Below are positions 9,201 to 16,906 of a DNA stretch of 50,381 nt, one piece after another. Every line of letters starts with the position of its first letter. Position 1 is the stretch's first letter. The stretch is from a virus. The stretch lies in IMG/VR virus record IMGVR_UViG_3300008954_000076, positions 1-50,381 of that record; one strand, 5' to 3'. The position numbers were made by a program, and so were the translations under genes. Under the pieces are notes generated by a model. It saw only the letters and a list, made by a program, of their open reading frames with translations. It was not told the origin of the DNA and searched no databases.

Positions 9201-9988
9201 AAAAGATAGACTTAACACGTCCAGAGCTGGAATACGTAGATAAAGACTATTCATTTTCTCGTAATCTATTCGTAAATAGGGTTGATGATTCCACAGAGGG
9301 AGAAATTAACGTTTATTTTGACAATATTAATTCTGATTTTTCTGTTACAGAAGAATCAGAATCAGGGTTATCGGAAGATGATTTTTCAGATGACCAAATA
9401 GAAAATCTTAAAAATGATTTCGCGCTTAAGCTATATTCAGATTTATTTTTAGACTTAGACTTTTTTGAAGATGCGTATCCAGCGGGAGCTGCAGAGAAGA
9501 AAGCTTTATTGACGGGATCAATTAGCATGCCATCTCTTACGAGCGTAGATAAGGAACAAAATTCATTTTTATCTGGTAGCAATATAGCTTTTGACAGTGA
9601 ACAGAGACAAATTGCGGGCTTCACTTTTTATTCTGAGGGGACAGAGAGTTTGGATCTAAAATCGCTGCAGGGGCTTGATCCAACTGCTTACTCAGTATTT
9701 ACATACTTAAATTCATATGGTAATGTAGCAAATGCAGCGGCAAAGAAATCGTCGTTGAAATATGGTACCGAGTTTGAGCGAATTGTGTGTATACCTTTTG
9801 ACCCAACTGATTTTGAAGTTGACACAAGCAGCGATGATGAAGAAGCAGCAGAGATTGATGCACGCGTCGCAAAATTAACGGAAGCTGAAGAAGAGGTGGG
9901 GATCGGTTTGGAGACTTCTCAAGGAGTTGAGCTTTCTAATTTTAGAGTGTACGTTACAATTCCAGACTTAGAGGGAGACGAATCATGA
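6203..9988 (+). CDS. Very large protein of unknown function (1261 aa) with basic N-terminus
   Basis: The ATG overlaps the previous stop (TAATG), so the gene is coupled to its neighbour. Residues ~50-140 form a second Arg/Lys-rich low-complexity tract (RRDRRRRGRSS, QSKKRQDFRK), echoing the tract in the preceding gene. The remaining ~1100 residues are acidic, Ser/Thr-rich and mostly alternate helical stretches with Ser-rich linkers (for example SESSSSSAAKK near 510 and a Thr/Ser/Lys tract near 770). No domain is recognised, and no signal peptide or membrane segment was seen. Size, position in a cluster of structural-looking genes and coupling to two others suggest a virion protein, perhaps of the baseplate or head interior. 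That is inference. Confidence 0.6.
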   Translation: MPDFLSNMKLAALVSVEKEEVVSLPELLLSEQAAVYNAVAESAEDNSTPGVKVKSRRDRRRRGRSSTTKNKEKSKTGSSLQKMEQLRQSKKRQDFRKAALLKYQTQKGQRKSSATATSAGDGRSSKRVEKKRAEEEANSIEINPALRPVILAIIDFKPLFDSEKNVTSVGNIIKVKRAARALSTESLLEIDTSEQMIEELDFLSAHIANVSQRQTFLDGLDADSLTLYEEALSAFEIEETSVSSASNTEVLYTLLRDYCFSLNSCTPRLLECATREFEAGTSLMLDPSTLNPAPNDLRKQLRTWSTAISGLYSTLPEDNEISLKWLIATISREFLFSYNKAASDVSDPPATTYDSRTKLEGDPVYTFSHYFNLKSGQRSMIPRTAGITTDNIFGTENLNGILYPAGSGSGTEYFFPFEKCELIAPTGYKSSNSAPDEVAKLYTKATPQATDGPYTDIASRYSTLKENVDALITTDSFDFDYSPPVMMLELICRNIVSRCLEELPESSSSSAAKKDSIQIGWLIAAAKDEKAYKWLITYLAFLQDMLTGTAITGDASSATPLSYLVKGDSGLSSLIGKPSSSNTTRRSFTSEPSDISISPTPEDFENPTSVDAMTVTQEIELAEGETSGSSASLLTYFGKSWEELCTSATMGIRPSLNTITDSSLAGSDGESSETTVKLDDLKDVLTDLGTDPDCIFAELISFIDDADALFGYQVFSDTGFSNYSSILRQRLHATMIAAIAKATSFYIGDCTVVSGGMSTSFEASSAISASTSTTKISTSTSKTSGIRAIQTSTADASSFTVGSYLTYKYAGVSTRKEALTAFLDSQELDTSLIEDYSSSLARCFSGLEEESEFQEEFMGSLDDYFGNIRDSYQMVVDALLTDIDESEDVEETLVQRIGAGLPLSSDMCKMLLNYVRVYDSSDATYNDIRTRDKVLACANMSLLSDVFQGQDYCEAGKLKYMVVGIRSGCLDMTKEEPIDMEDVDRDTAATSQANFVVSLEKIDLTRPELEYVDKDYSFSRNLFVNRVDDSTEGEINVYFDNINSDFSVTEESESGLSEDDFSDDQIENLKNDFALKLYSDLFLDLDFFEDAYPAGAAEKKALLTGSISMPSLTSVDKEQNSFLSGSNIAFDSEQRQIAGFTFYSEGTESLDLKSLQGLDPTAYSVFTYLNSYGNVANAAAKKSSLKYGTEFERIVCIPFDPTDFEVDTSSDDEEAAEIDARVAKLTEAEEEVGIGLETSQGVELSNFRVYVTIPDLEGDES

Positions 9989-11778
9989 GTGTAGAGTCTA
10001 TTGCTAGCCGTCCTCTTCCCGTTTTTGATGTTCCTGAGATGGAAAAAGTGAAAGCAAGCTTCACATATAATTTTTTTGTTAGTGATGAAACAATCGACGA
10101 GTCTGGCAACGACGCGCTTAACGGAAACTTATCTTCTCGATTTTTAAGAAAGGGAACAGTTGATACAACAAATTTAAACGCTCGAATACCGAGATTTGCT
10201 ACTTTGACCTTCGGTCTAAAAGACACAAAGAAAAGTATGCTGGCCACAAAGTCTTCCGCGGTATCTTCTACCAAAGGTGAGATAGAGTGGGCGTTAAGCA
10301 ACGGAAAGATCTTCTCTGAAGATGACGCATCCGGGATGGGATATGAGTCGATTTGCGTAGCGAACGAGTGCTTACCACGTGACATTGAAAACATGTTAAG
10401 GGCTCGCTTAAATTCTATGGGTCTTGATGAAGCAACACCACTTGAATTACTGTCACTGATTGCTGAAACTAGCGATATAGATTCGAATTTATTGGAAAGC
10501 ATGTTACCGCCGTCATTAAAAGATGAGACAGACGTTTCCACAACTAATGGTGGTTTTTTTGAAGAAGAAGCAAAGCAGTTCACACTGATGCAGTTGAATT
10601 CCTTTTACGCTCCTCTCATGAAGCGAACAGTCGTAGAGCGTGGTACATCACTTGGAAAATCTCAAGCGATAGCTGATTTCCTGTTATGGGGCAGCAGAAA
10701 ACCGAAAGATACGTCTCACCTGCTAAGTAATGATGAGTATTTATTTGATATACCGTACGTCAGCATTGAAGAATCTGAAACAGAGGATTTCGTATCCCAG
10801 GCTGACGTTGTGGGCTTCATAATAGAAAAGAGGCGGATATATAAGGGCGTACGTTATCCGATGCCTCCGATCATCGCCATGGGTCAAGAAGTAAGAACAG
10901 TTTATGACAGCCAGGTAGCTTATGGACAAACATACGAATATGTAGGAAGAACGATAGCGAAATTCAGGGTGCCTGCGACAAGCACAGAGGGAGAAATATT
11001 CATAAAGTCTTTTTTGCTGGCGTCAAAGCCATCCCCCGCCGTATCCATTACTATAAAAGAAGACCGTAGACCAGAACCACCTGGCGACATTAATTTTTAT
11101 TTCGAATATGATAAAGAGAATCTAGTGCTCACTTGGGCCCCACCTGTTAACCCACAACGTGACGTGAAGTATATTCAGGTCTTTCGAAGGAAAACCATCA
11201 AGGATCCCTTTGAGCTTATTGTTAATTTTGATTTTGATGATTCAGTAGTTCGAACCGAGCCCAAAGAATATATAGACCCCAGCTTAAACAGGTCGATAAA
11301 ATCATTCCCAACTTATTTTGTTGATACAGAATTTGATAAGACAAAGACGTATATTTATTCTGTAGTGGCAGTTGATGCAAGACAAATAAGTTCACACTAT
11401 TCTGCTCAGATTCAGATTAGCTTTGATACTTCCAAGAATAAAATAAAGAAAGAGTTTATCTCATATAGCGGTGCCCCAAAGCAGTACCCTAATTGGCACT
11501 TAAAAGAAAACTTCTTTGTTGACACCATGAAAGATAGCGCACACAAAGCAGTTAACATTTACTTTAATCCAGAAGCATATACACTACTTAAAAATGGAAG
11601 AGAAGTAATACCAGCTTTTTGTACAACTACGATAGATCCTTTGTCTAAATACGTTTTTCAGTTTATCAATACTGACAGATTGCTCGATCAGAAGCTAGAG
11701 GTCGTCATCGATGATTCGATTCTGCAGGACAGTGTTTCGGAGAAAAAGACTACCCTAGAGCAAGATATAAGTGAGTGA
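9985..11778 (+). CDS. Structural-type protein with C-terminal fibronectin-III-like domain
   Basis: A 597-residue protein starting at an ATGA overlap with the previous gene. The first ~350 residues are not recognised; they contain an acidic, Ser-rich part and a beta-rich part near 250-350. Residues ~362-480 look like a fibronectin type III module: a Pro-rich entry (PEPPGDI), a strand LVLTWAPP, then YIQVFRR, and the Tyr-containing strand KTYIYSVVAVDA. The VFRR strand matches the equivalent strand in the protein encoded at 3663. Such domains are common on phage virion surfaces and often help bind carbohydrate or mediate assembly. It closes the coupled three-gene set; a short spacer with a promoter candidate follows. 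Confidence 0.62.
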   Translation: MSVESIASRPLPVFDVPEMEKVKASFTYNFFVSDETIDESGNDALNGNLSSRFLRKGTVDTTNLNARIPRFATLTFGLKDTKKSMLATKSSAVSSTKGEIEWALSNGKIFSEDDASGMGYESICVANECLPRDIENMLRARLNSMGLDEATPLELLSLIAETSDIDSNLLESMLPPSLKDETDVSTTNGGFFEEEAKQFTLMQLNSFYAPLMKRTVVERGTSLGKSQAIADFLLWGSRKPKDTSHLLSNDEYLFDIPYVSIEESETEDFVSQADVVGFIIEKRRIYKGVRYPMPPIIAMGQEVRTVYDSQVAYGQTYEYVGRTIAKFRVPATSTEGEIFIKSFLLASKPSPAVSITIKEDRRPEPPGDINFYFEYDKENLVLTWAPPVNPQRDVKYIQVFRRKTIKDPFELIVNFDFDDSVVRTEPKEYIDPSLNRSIKSFPTYFVDTEFDKTKTYIYSVVAVDARQISSHYSAQIQISFDTSKNKIKKEFISYSGAPKQYPNWHLKENFFVDTMKDSAHKAVNIYFNPEAYTLLKNGREVIPAFCTTTIDPLSKYVFQFINTDRLLDQKLEVVIDDSILQDSVSEKKTTLEQDISE

Positions 11779-11781
11779 ATG

Positions 11782-11808
11782 TTTACTACGTTTTTAGAGA
11801 GATATAAT
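11782..11808 (+). promoter_or_regulatory. Candidate sigma70-like promoter
   Basis: A perfect TATAAT lies at 11803-11808, with TTTACT (11782-11787) 15 bases upstream, in the 56-base gap before the gene at 11835. The spacing is short for sigma70, so the -10 box and the intergenic location carry the call. No terminator precedes it. Confidence 0.38.
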
Positions 11809-11834
11809 TAAACCCTGAGTAATGGAGGAAGTAC

Positions 11835-12545
11835 ATGGGCTTTTTAGATAACAGCACTAACAATATTATAGTGGATGCCGTGCTCACGGACTATGGCAGG
11901 GAATTGTTGGCCCGAAATGATGGTAGTTTTTCGATTGTTAAATTTGCATTCGGAGATGATGAAGTAGATTATTCAACTATCCAAAAATTCGGTAGAACAG
12001 TGGGCAAAGAGAAGATAGAGAAAAATACTCCGGTTTTTGAGGCTCAAACAAATCAAAATTTTGCATTAAAAAATAAGCTGATAAGTCTTTCCAACCCAAC
12101 CCTTATTAAGCTACCATCGGTTACGTTGTCAGGAGACGGTGTGACTGGGAATACTCTGGCGTTTAAGAGGACTGGCTCTACTTCTTCAAGGTCTATTACA
12201 TTCACACAAACGCTAACTGATGAAAACACTGTTGATCCCGAATTAAGAGATCAAACGTTCTTGGTAAAACTCCCATATAGATTCCTTGAGCTGGTGGGAA
12301 CGGATAATACTCCAGATTCCATTGACTCGAATGATATCGCGACCTATATTATTACACGGGATAGTACCACAACAGCAATTGGTGGTTCGAAGTTAACATT
12401 GAACATCAAGACGCGATCGATATCAGACAGCGTATTCACATATTACGGTGACGCAGACAACAAGTCTCAGATATCCAGCACCCTTAGGGTTGTCGGTATA
12501 CAATCAGGCGTGGTGTCAGAAATGACCGTCACGATAGAGAAGTGA
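11835..12545 (+). CDS. Virion structural-type protein, paralogous at its N-terminus to the gene at 2725
   Basis: A 236-residue protein beginning MGFLDNSTNNIIVDAVLTDY, preceded by a strong GGAGG (11823-11827) 7 bases upstream of the ATG. The N-terminal ~45 residues (DAVLTDYGRELLARNDGSF, then FAFGDDEVDYS) match the pattern of the protein at 2725. The rest is beta-rich with an SGDGVTGN turn and Ser/Thr-rich strands; no enzyme motif was seen. The N-terminal motif appears typical of a family found next to tail-fibre and baseplate-type genes of large myoviruses, but I know of no assigned function. It leads a set of three genes (11835, 12556, 13887) with spacers of about 10 bases. Confidence 0.65.
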   Translation: MGFLDNSTNNIIVDAVLTDYGRELLARNDGSFSIVKFAFGDDEVDYSTIQKFGRTVGKEKIEKNTPVFEAQTNQNFALKNKLISLSNPTLIKLPSVTLSGDGVTGNTLAFKRTGSTSSRSITFTQTLTDENTVDPELRDQTFLVKLPYRFLELVGTDNTPDSIDSNDIATYIITRDSTTTAIGGSKLTLNIKTRSISDSVFTYYGDADNKSQISSTLRVVGIQSGVVSEMTVTIEK

Positions 12546-12555
12546 GGGAAAATTA

Positions 12556-13875
12556 GTGGCTACTTTTAAGGAAATTTCAGCAGCAGATGTTAAGACATCT
12601 CGGTCTGTGCTAAACCAGCTTGTAGATCTTATCCAAGAAGATATATCTGGGTCGGCTACCAGAAGGACCTACCAGATGTGGGTTACCGGTGGCGTTGGAC
12701 CCGGTGTGACGTCTTCTCTTTATCAAACAGTTTATGACCAGGATTTCTCTCTGCAGACCGCGAACCCAATCGTTGATATGACGGTTGGTTTGTGGGTTTC
12801 TGGCTCGACAGTTGTAAGTTGCTCTTCTGGTTTAGACGCAAATGGAAGAATGTTATTTCCCTCTAGCTCACTAATGATGAGAGAGAAGGTTGACATTTAT
12901 AAGCAGTACGCTGCTAATCTTCTTGGCGACGCGAATGCATCATTTTCGACACCTTTTGGAAGTTCAGAACCAACAGAGCAAGTCAACGCAGCTGTCTTCC
13001 TTTCTTTTAAGAGGTTGTTCACTAGAGATAAAGTGAAGAGAGAAACTGTCGCAATCAAAATGTACCAATCAGCTTCTGAGTGTGCGTATAATCCACCTCA
13101 AACGCAGCATGAGGCCCCGGGCGTGACCGCTACTGGGTGGAACACCTGGCTCGGCGCGCCTAACCTAAACCAGACATCTACAAGTTCTGTGAAGATCTAC
13201 ACAGATTTTGGTGCATCTCAAAACCGTAGAAGAACGTTCGGGGGTGAGGTGGGGGATCTTGTTGATTCTGCAGATACGACGAGTAGAGTTGGTCTAGTGT
13301 TCTATGATTCAGGAACAGTCATCTTAAACGTTGCTAAGGTGATCAACGCAGATCAAGTTGTTAGCGGAGTTATTGATGGTATGACATCTGTAGTTAGACC
13401 AACCGCCGCAAACGTTGCTCGTGGTAAAATGATTATCGGATTCGGTAATGGAGTTAACACAACATCAAATTCGGAAGACGAAAACGTTGGAAGTAGAGCA
13501 AAGTTTGTTCCTGACTTCTTTACGTCTGGTAGCATCGATGACATTGTAAACCACTTTGCAACAGCACGATTCAGTTCGGGTTCTCTAACTGCAGCAACCT
13601 TCCAGAACAACACGAATATTAACTCGACGTTAATCTTCTGTCGTGCAACAGCTGATGAGTTCAATTATTCTTCTAATCCGACGTACACTAGTTCAGATAA
13701 CAGAATAAGGGTTATTGACCAGGGTCAAGAAGACGTCCAGCGATCATTTAGCTTTATTACGACCATTGGATTGTATGATGTAAATGATAACCTATTAGCA
13801 GTTGCAAAGCTTTCTCGACCGATTGAAAAGAATGACGAAAAGGATTTGACTGTTAGGGTACGGCTGGACTTCTAG
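12556..13875 (+). CDS. Putative virion structural protein with C-terminal module shared with the next gene
   Basis: A 439-residue protein starting at GTG (12556), preceded by GAGGG (12544-12548) that overlaps the previous stop. No ATG start fits better. The N-terminal ~100 residues contain a Gly/Thr-rich stretch around MWVTGGVGPGV and many short beta strands. The last ~45 residues, from FITTIGLYD through LLAVAKLSRPI to VRVRLDF, resemble modules at the ends of baseplate and fibre-attachment proteins. They align with the end of the product of the next gene, which finishes VRVKLDF. No catalytic residues or membrane segments are visible. A tail or baseplate structural role is inferred from context. 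Confidence 0.6.
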   Translation: MATFKEISAADVKTSRSVLNQLVDLIQEDISGSATRRTYQMWVTGGVGPGVTSSLYQTVYDQDFSLQTANPIVDMTVGLWVSGSTVVSCSSGLDANGRMLFPSSSLMMREKVDIYKQYAANLLGDANASFSTPFGSSEPTEQVNAAVFLSFKRLFTRDKVKRETVAIKMYQSASECAYNPPQTQHEAPGVTATGWNTWLGAPNLNQTSTSSVKIYTDFGASQNRRRTFGGEVGDLVDSADTTSRVGLVFYDSGTVILNVAKVINADQVVSGVIDGMTSVVRPTAANVARGKMIIGFGNGVNTTSNSEDENVGSRAKFVPDFFTSGSIDDIVNHFATARFSSGSLTAATFQNNTNINSTLIFCRATADEFNYSSNPTYTSSDNRIRVIDQGQEDVQRSFSFITTIGLYDVNDNLLAVAKLSRPIEKNDEKDLTVRVRLDF

Positions 13876-13886
13876 TGGGGGTGTAA

Positions 13887-16358
13887 ATGTCCCTGTTTAG
13901 GCTGGATAAAAATTACTTTGATAGCTTTAAGATCCTGACAAAACCCCGAAGAACTTTCTTTTCGGGGTCTAATAGAGGGATAACGGGATCTATCAAAGTT
14001 TTTCCAATGACCTCTTTGGGCGTTAAAGAAGTCCCAAGAGAGTCTGCTGATGATTCTGTGTCTGATGAAACAATGGAATCGACGCGTCTTTCCGTCGTTC
14101 AGGCATTCTTAAATTCATCTGGTGGTTTTGAAGATGTTGACCTCTATATGGAGAAGGTTAACTCTGCGTCTGTCTCAGCAAAGAGACAGAAGGCAGTTGA
14201 GGTATTAAGATTTGAGCCATCTTTTAAGTTCACTAGTGATACGTTACGAAAAAGAGTAATTCAAAGTGTGTTGTTTCCATTCTACAGACCGCAATACGGG
14301 TCAACCTGTAATTGGGCATTTACAAATTATCATACCTTAAATTTCTTTGCTACCAATGAGCTTGTAGATCTTCCCAACAATCCAGAGATAACGAGGATTC
14401 CATCTAGCTCAGTGTTGATATATCCAGCGATGTCATCTTCAACACAGCAGACACCCTACCGTCCCACCGGATCATTCTCTTTTGAGTTCTATATCAATCC
14501 GCGCTATTCAAACTTTACACGCTCCGGCGCATTTCATGCTGGAACCTTGTTTCACATGTCAAGCTCTTTTGCTTTGTCTCTTGTGTCGGGTAGCTCAAAA
14601 GACCCAAATGGATATACTGACGGATTTCGGTTGCTGCTTCAGCTATCTCACAGCGCTGATATACCCCCTTCGCAAATTACGATGGACAGTACGCAGTATT
14701 CGCCCAACGCTAATCATCTAATTTTCTCTAGCTCCAATAATTCTTTAAAGAAAAACCACTGGCATTATTGCTGCGTACGGTGGGCTCATGATGAGCAGAA
14801 TTCAACGGGTTCATTCTTTATTGACGGTGAAAATCAGGGTGAATTTGTAATTCGTGATATGTACCTTACTGCTAGCGGTTTAACTCAATCTGGAAGCTGG
14901 CTGCAGCAAGTCAATTTCTATGATCCGCACGGCCAGCCAGATGCGCTATTTGTTGGGAATTATTACGCAGGCCCAAATAACGACGCCGGCGTAGATGAAT
15001 CGTATATCGCTCAATTTTTTAATCCTGACGCTGCATATGATGATGGTATTGAGAATTTCTATCCCACCGTGAGTGCTGACTCTGATGACGTCTTGGAACC
15101 AAGTTTAAGCACAAGCTGTTTCAGTCATCCACTACAGGCCGAGGTACACGAGTTAAAAATTTATGGTAGATATCGTGATGATGGAGAAATTTTATCTTCA
15201 TCAGTGGACGGAATAGAGAATTTAGCATCAGCTTCTTTAGACGGCTTAATGTTCTATCTACCCCCGTTCTTTATGAAAGACACCGCTACACGGAATATAT
15301 TTCAGACACCGTTTCAAACAGTCCGCGGATCTACCGATGATCCCTTCAACGTACCTCTTTCATTCGGCGTTGGTGGTCATTATTTGAACTTGGAGAATTT
15401 TACGAAGGAATTGGTAGAAGGAAAATTCCCGAGACTATTCCACCTCACAGCAAGTACGATAGATACAGACACAGGATGGCAGTCTTGCAATTACTTCTTG
15501 TTCACAACAGGGAGCACAAGAAAGCGGAATCTTACGATCCTTCCTAATGATAACGGTCGATTTAGCCAAAATTATGGATTACTCAAGCAGGCAGTTACAC
15601 AGTCTTCTTCGCTGAGCTTGTTCGTTAATGATAGAGGCACACAAATGTTAAGTCTTATTAGCTTGAATAATCTTCTCCCAACAGGAAGTATCGGAGAAGG
15701 TTTGCTCGGTGCAGAAACAGCGGGCTCTATATCAGAGGCATTAGCTGGTGCGACACCTGATGATCCCTCTATACCTGCTGGAGCCATTCTCACTATCTAT
15801 AATAGAACAAGAGACGCATCTTCGAATGAAGTATCGTTCTTTGACGCCAGTAATTTGTTTTATGGAAATAGGATAGCTCCCGGATCTTATGTATTACAAG
15901 ACAGTGCGGTCACAGGTTCCGCAGGTCGTGTTAAGATTACATTCAGAGATAACGGTACAGGTAATCTATATCGTGCAGATGCAACAGGTAGTCATGCGAC
16001 ATGGGCATCTGCCGGTACATTACTATATGATGAGGGTCTTGCTATTGTTAAGACACCTACGATCCCGATGTTTGGAAAAGACCAATTTCAGGTAGACATG
16101 GTTGGAAATCAAAATATCCATACGCTGAGGATGAGCGTTCCAGCAGGTGAAGGTGATTTAGACCTCTCAGTTAATCCCACGTTCGAATCCCTCGCGCCCT
16201 CTGGCTTAACAGCTGATGCTCAATCTGAATTTTGTTACATTACTAACGTGAACTTTCTAGATGAAAACCTTAATGTAATATGTAAATCGAATTTCTCTCA
16301 AGCCATTGTCAAAAGGGTGGATGATAGATTTGTTGTAAGGGTTAAGCTGGATTTTTAG
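13887..16358 (+). CDS. Structural-type protein with LamG / concanavalin A-like lectin domain
   Basis: An 823-residue protein starting at ATG 13887 behind a GTGGGGG tract. Residues ~190-436 show the hallmarks of a LamG-type (ConA-like) jelly roll: an entry strand SFSFEFYINP, the central HWHYCCVRW strand near 291-300, then GSFFIDGENQGEF near 310-320, and the closing strand AEVHELKIYGR before a DDGEI turn near 430. Such domains usually bind glycans or form fibre and spike modules, so host-surface contact is a plausible role. The last ~45 residues repeat the C-terminal module of the previous gene and end VRVKLDF, which suggests both proteins dock into the same partner. The stop overlaps the next start (TAGTG). 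Confidence 0.68.
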   Translation: MSLFRLDKNYFDSFKILTKPRRTFFSGSNRGITGSIKVFPMTSLGVKEVPRESADDSVSDETMESTRLSVVQAFLNSSGGFEDVDLYMEKVNSASVSAKRQKAVEVLRFEPSFKFTSDTLRKRVIQSVLFPFYRPQYGSTCNWAFTNYHTLNFFATNELVDLPNNPEITRIPSSSVLIYPAMSSSTQQTPYRPTGSFSFEFYINPRYSNFTRSGAFHAGTLFHMSSSFALSLVSGSSKDPNGYTDGFRLLLQLSHSADIPPSQITMDSTQYSPNANHLIFSSSNNSLKKNHWHYCCVRWAHDEQNSTGSFFIDGENQGEFVIRDMYLTASGLTQSGSWLQQVNFYDPHGQPDALFVGNYYAGPNNDAGVDESYIAQFFNPDAAYDDGIENFYPTVSADSDDVLEPSLSTSCFSHPLQAEVHELKIYGRYRDDGEILSSSVDGIENLASASLDGLMFYLPPFFMKDTATRNIFQTPFQTVRGSTDDPFNVPLSFGVGGHYLNLENFTKELVEGKFPRLFHLTASTIDTDTGWQSCNYFLFTTGSTRKRNLTILPNDNGRFSQNYGLLKQAVTQSSSLSLFVNDRGTQMLSLISLNNLLPTGSIGEGLLGAETAGSISEALAGATPDDPSIPAGAILTIYNRTRDASSNEVSFFDASNLFYGNRIAPGSYVLQDSAVTGSAGRVKITFRDNGTGNLYRADATGSHATWASAGTLLYDEGLAIVKTPTIPMFGKDQFQVDMVGNQNIHTLRMSVPAGEGDLDLSVNPTFESLAPSGLTADAQSEFCYITNVNFLDENLNVICKSNFSQAIVKRVDDRFVVRVKLDF

Positions 16359-16906
16359 TGTCGCTTGTATTAGGGTTAGATATTTCCACGTCTGTAGTGG
16401 GGTGGTGCATTTTAGATAAGGATACTAACGAGTTTGTATCTGCTGGTGCTATTGATCTTAAAAAGATAAAGTGCGTATTTCATAAAGCAACGAACGTCTT
16501 TAATGAGCTTAAGTCGCTTGAGCGTACGCACCGGGTTGACTATGTTGCGATTGAAGAGAATCTTCAAGCATTCCGCCCTGGATTCTCAAGTGCAAAAACC
16601 CTGGTATCACTAGCACGGTTTAACGGGATGGTCAGCTTATATTCTCACGATATATTCGGTATTGTTCCAGACTTCATTAACGTAAATCACGCACGAAAGC
16701 TTGTTGGACTTAAAATAGACAGAAAATCTTCCCTTTCGACAAAAGAACAGGTATTTGATTTTGTTAAAGCGAGATTGCCTGGTTACGACTGGCCTATGAA
16801 GACTATGAAATCAGGCCCTAGAAAAGGTCTTGTACTCTTCGCAGATGGTTGTTATGATATATCAGATGCTTATGTTATAGCTGCTTCTTGTGTGAAAAAT
16901 GAGTGA
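16358..16906 (+). CDS. RuvC-like Holliday junction resolvase (RNase H fold)
   Basis: A 182-residue protein starting at GTG 16358, which overlaps the previous stop (TAGTG). The fold signature of RuvC-type nucleases is clear: first strand VLGLDIST with D8, second acidic motif YVAIEEN with E66/E67, and C-terminal CYDISDAYVIA with D167 and D170. These would form the metal-binding active site. The length is close to that of bacterial RuvC. In phages such enzymes cut branched DNA before packaging, a job done in T4 by the unrelated endonuclease VII. It is the first gene of a DNA-metabolism block and overlaps the primase gene by 8 bases. The fold assignment is strong; junction specificity is inferred. 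Confidence 0.82.
   Translation: MSLVLGLDISTSVVGWCILDKDTNEFVSAGAIDLKKIKCVFHKATNVFNELKSLERTHRVDYVAIEENLQAFRPGFSSAKTLVSLARFNGMVSLYSHDIFGIVPDFINVNHARKLVGLKIDRKSSLSTKEQVFDFVKARLPGYDWPMKTMKSGPRKGLVLFADGCYDISDAYVIAASCVKNE

Noticed and set aside
9954-10583. Minus-strand open frame of 209 codons across the junction of two coupled genes
   Set aside because: It overlaps two well-supported plus-strand genes. The product is Ser-rich with no domain, as expected of a shadow frame.
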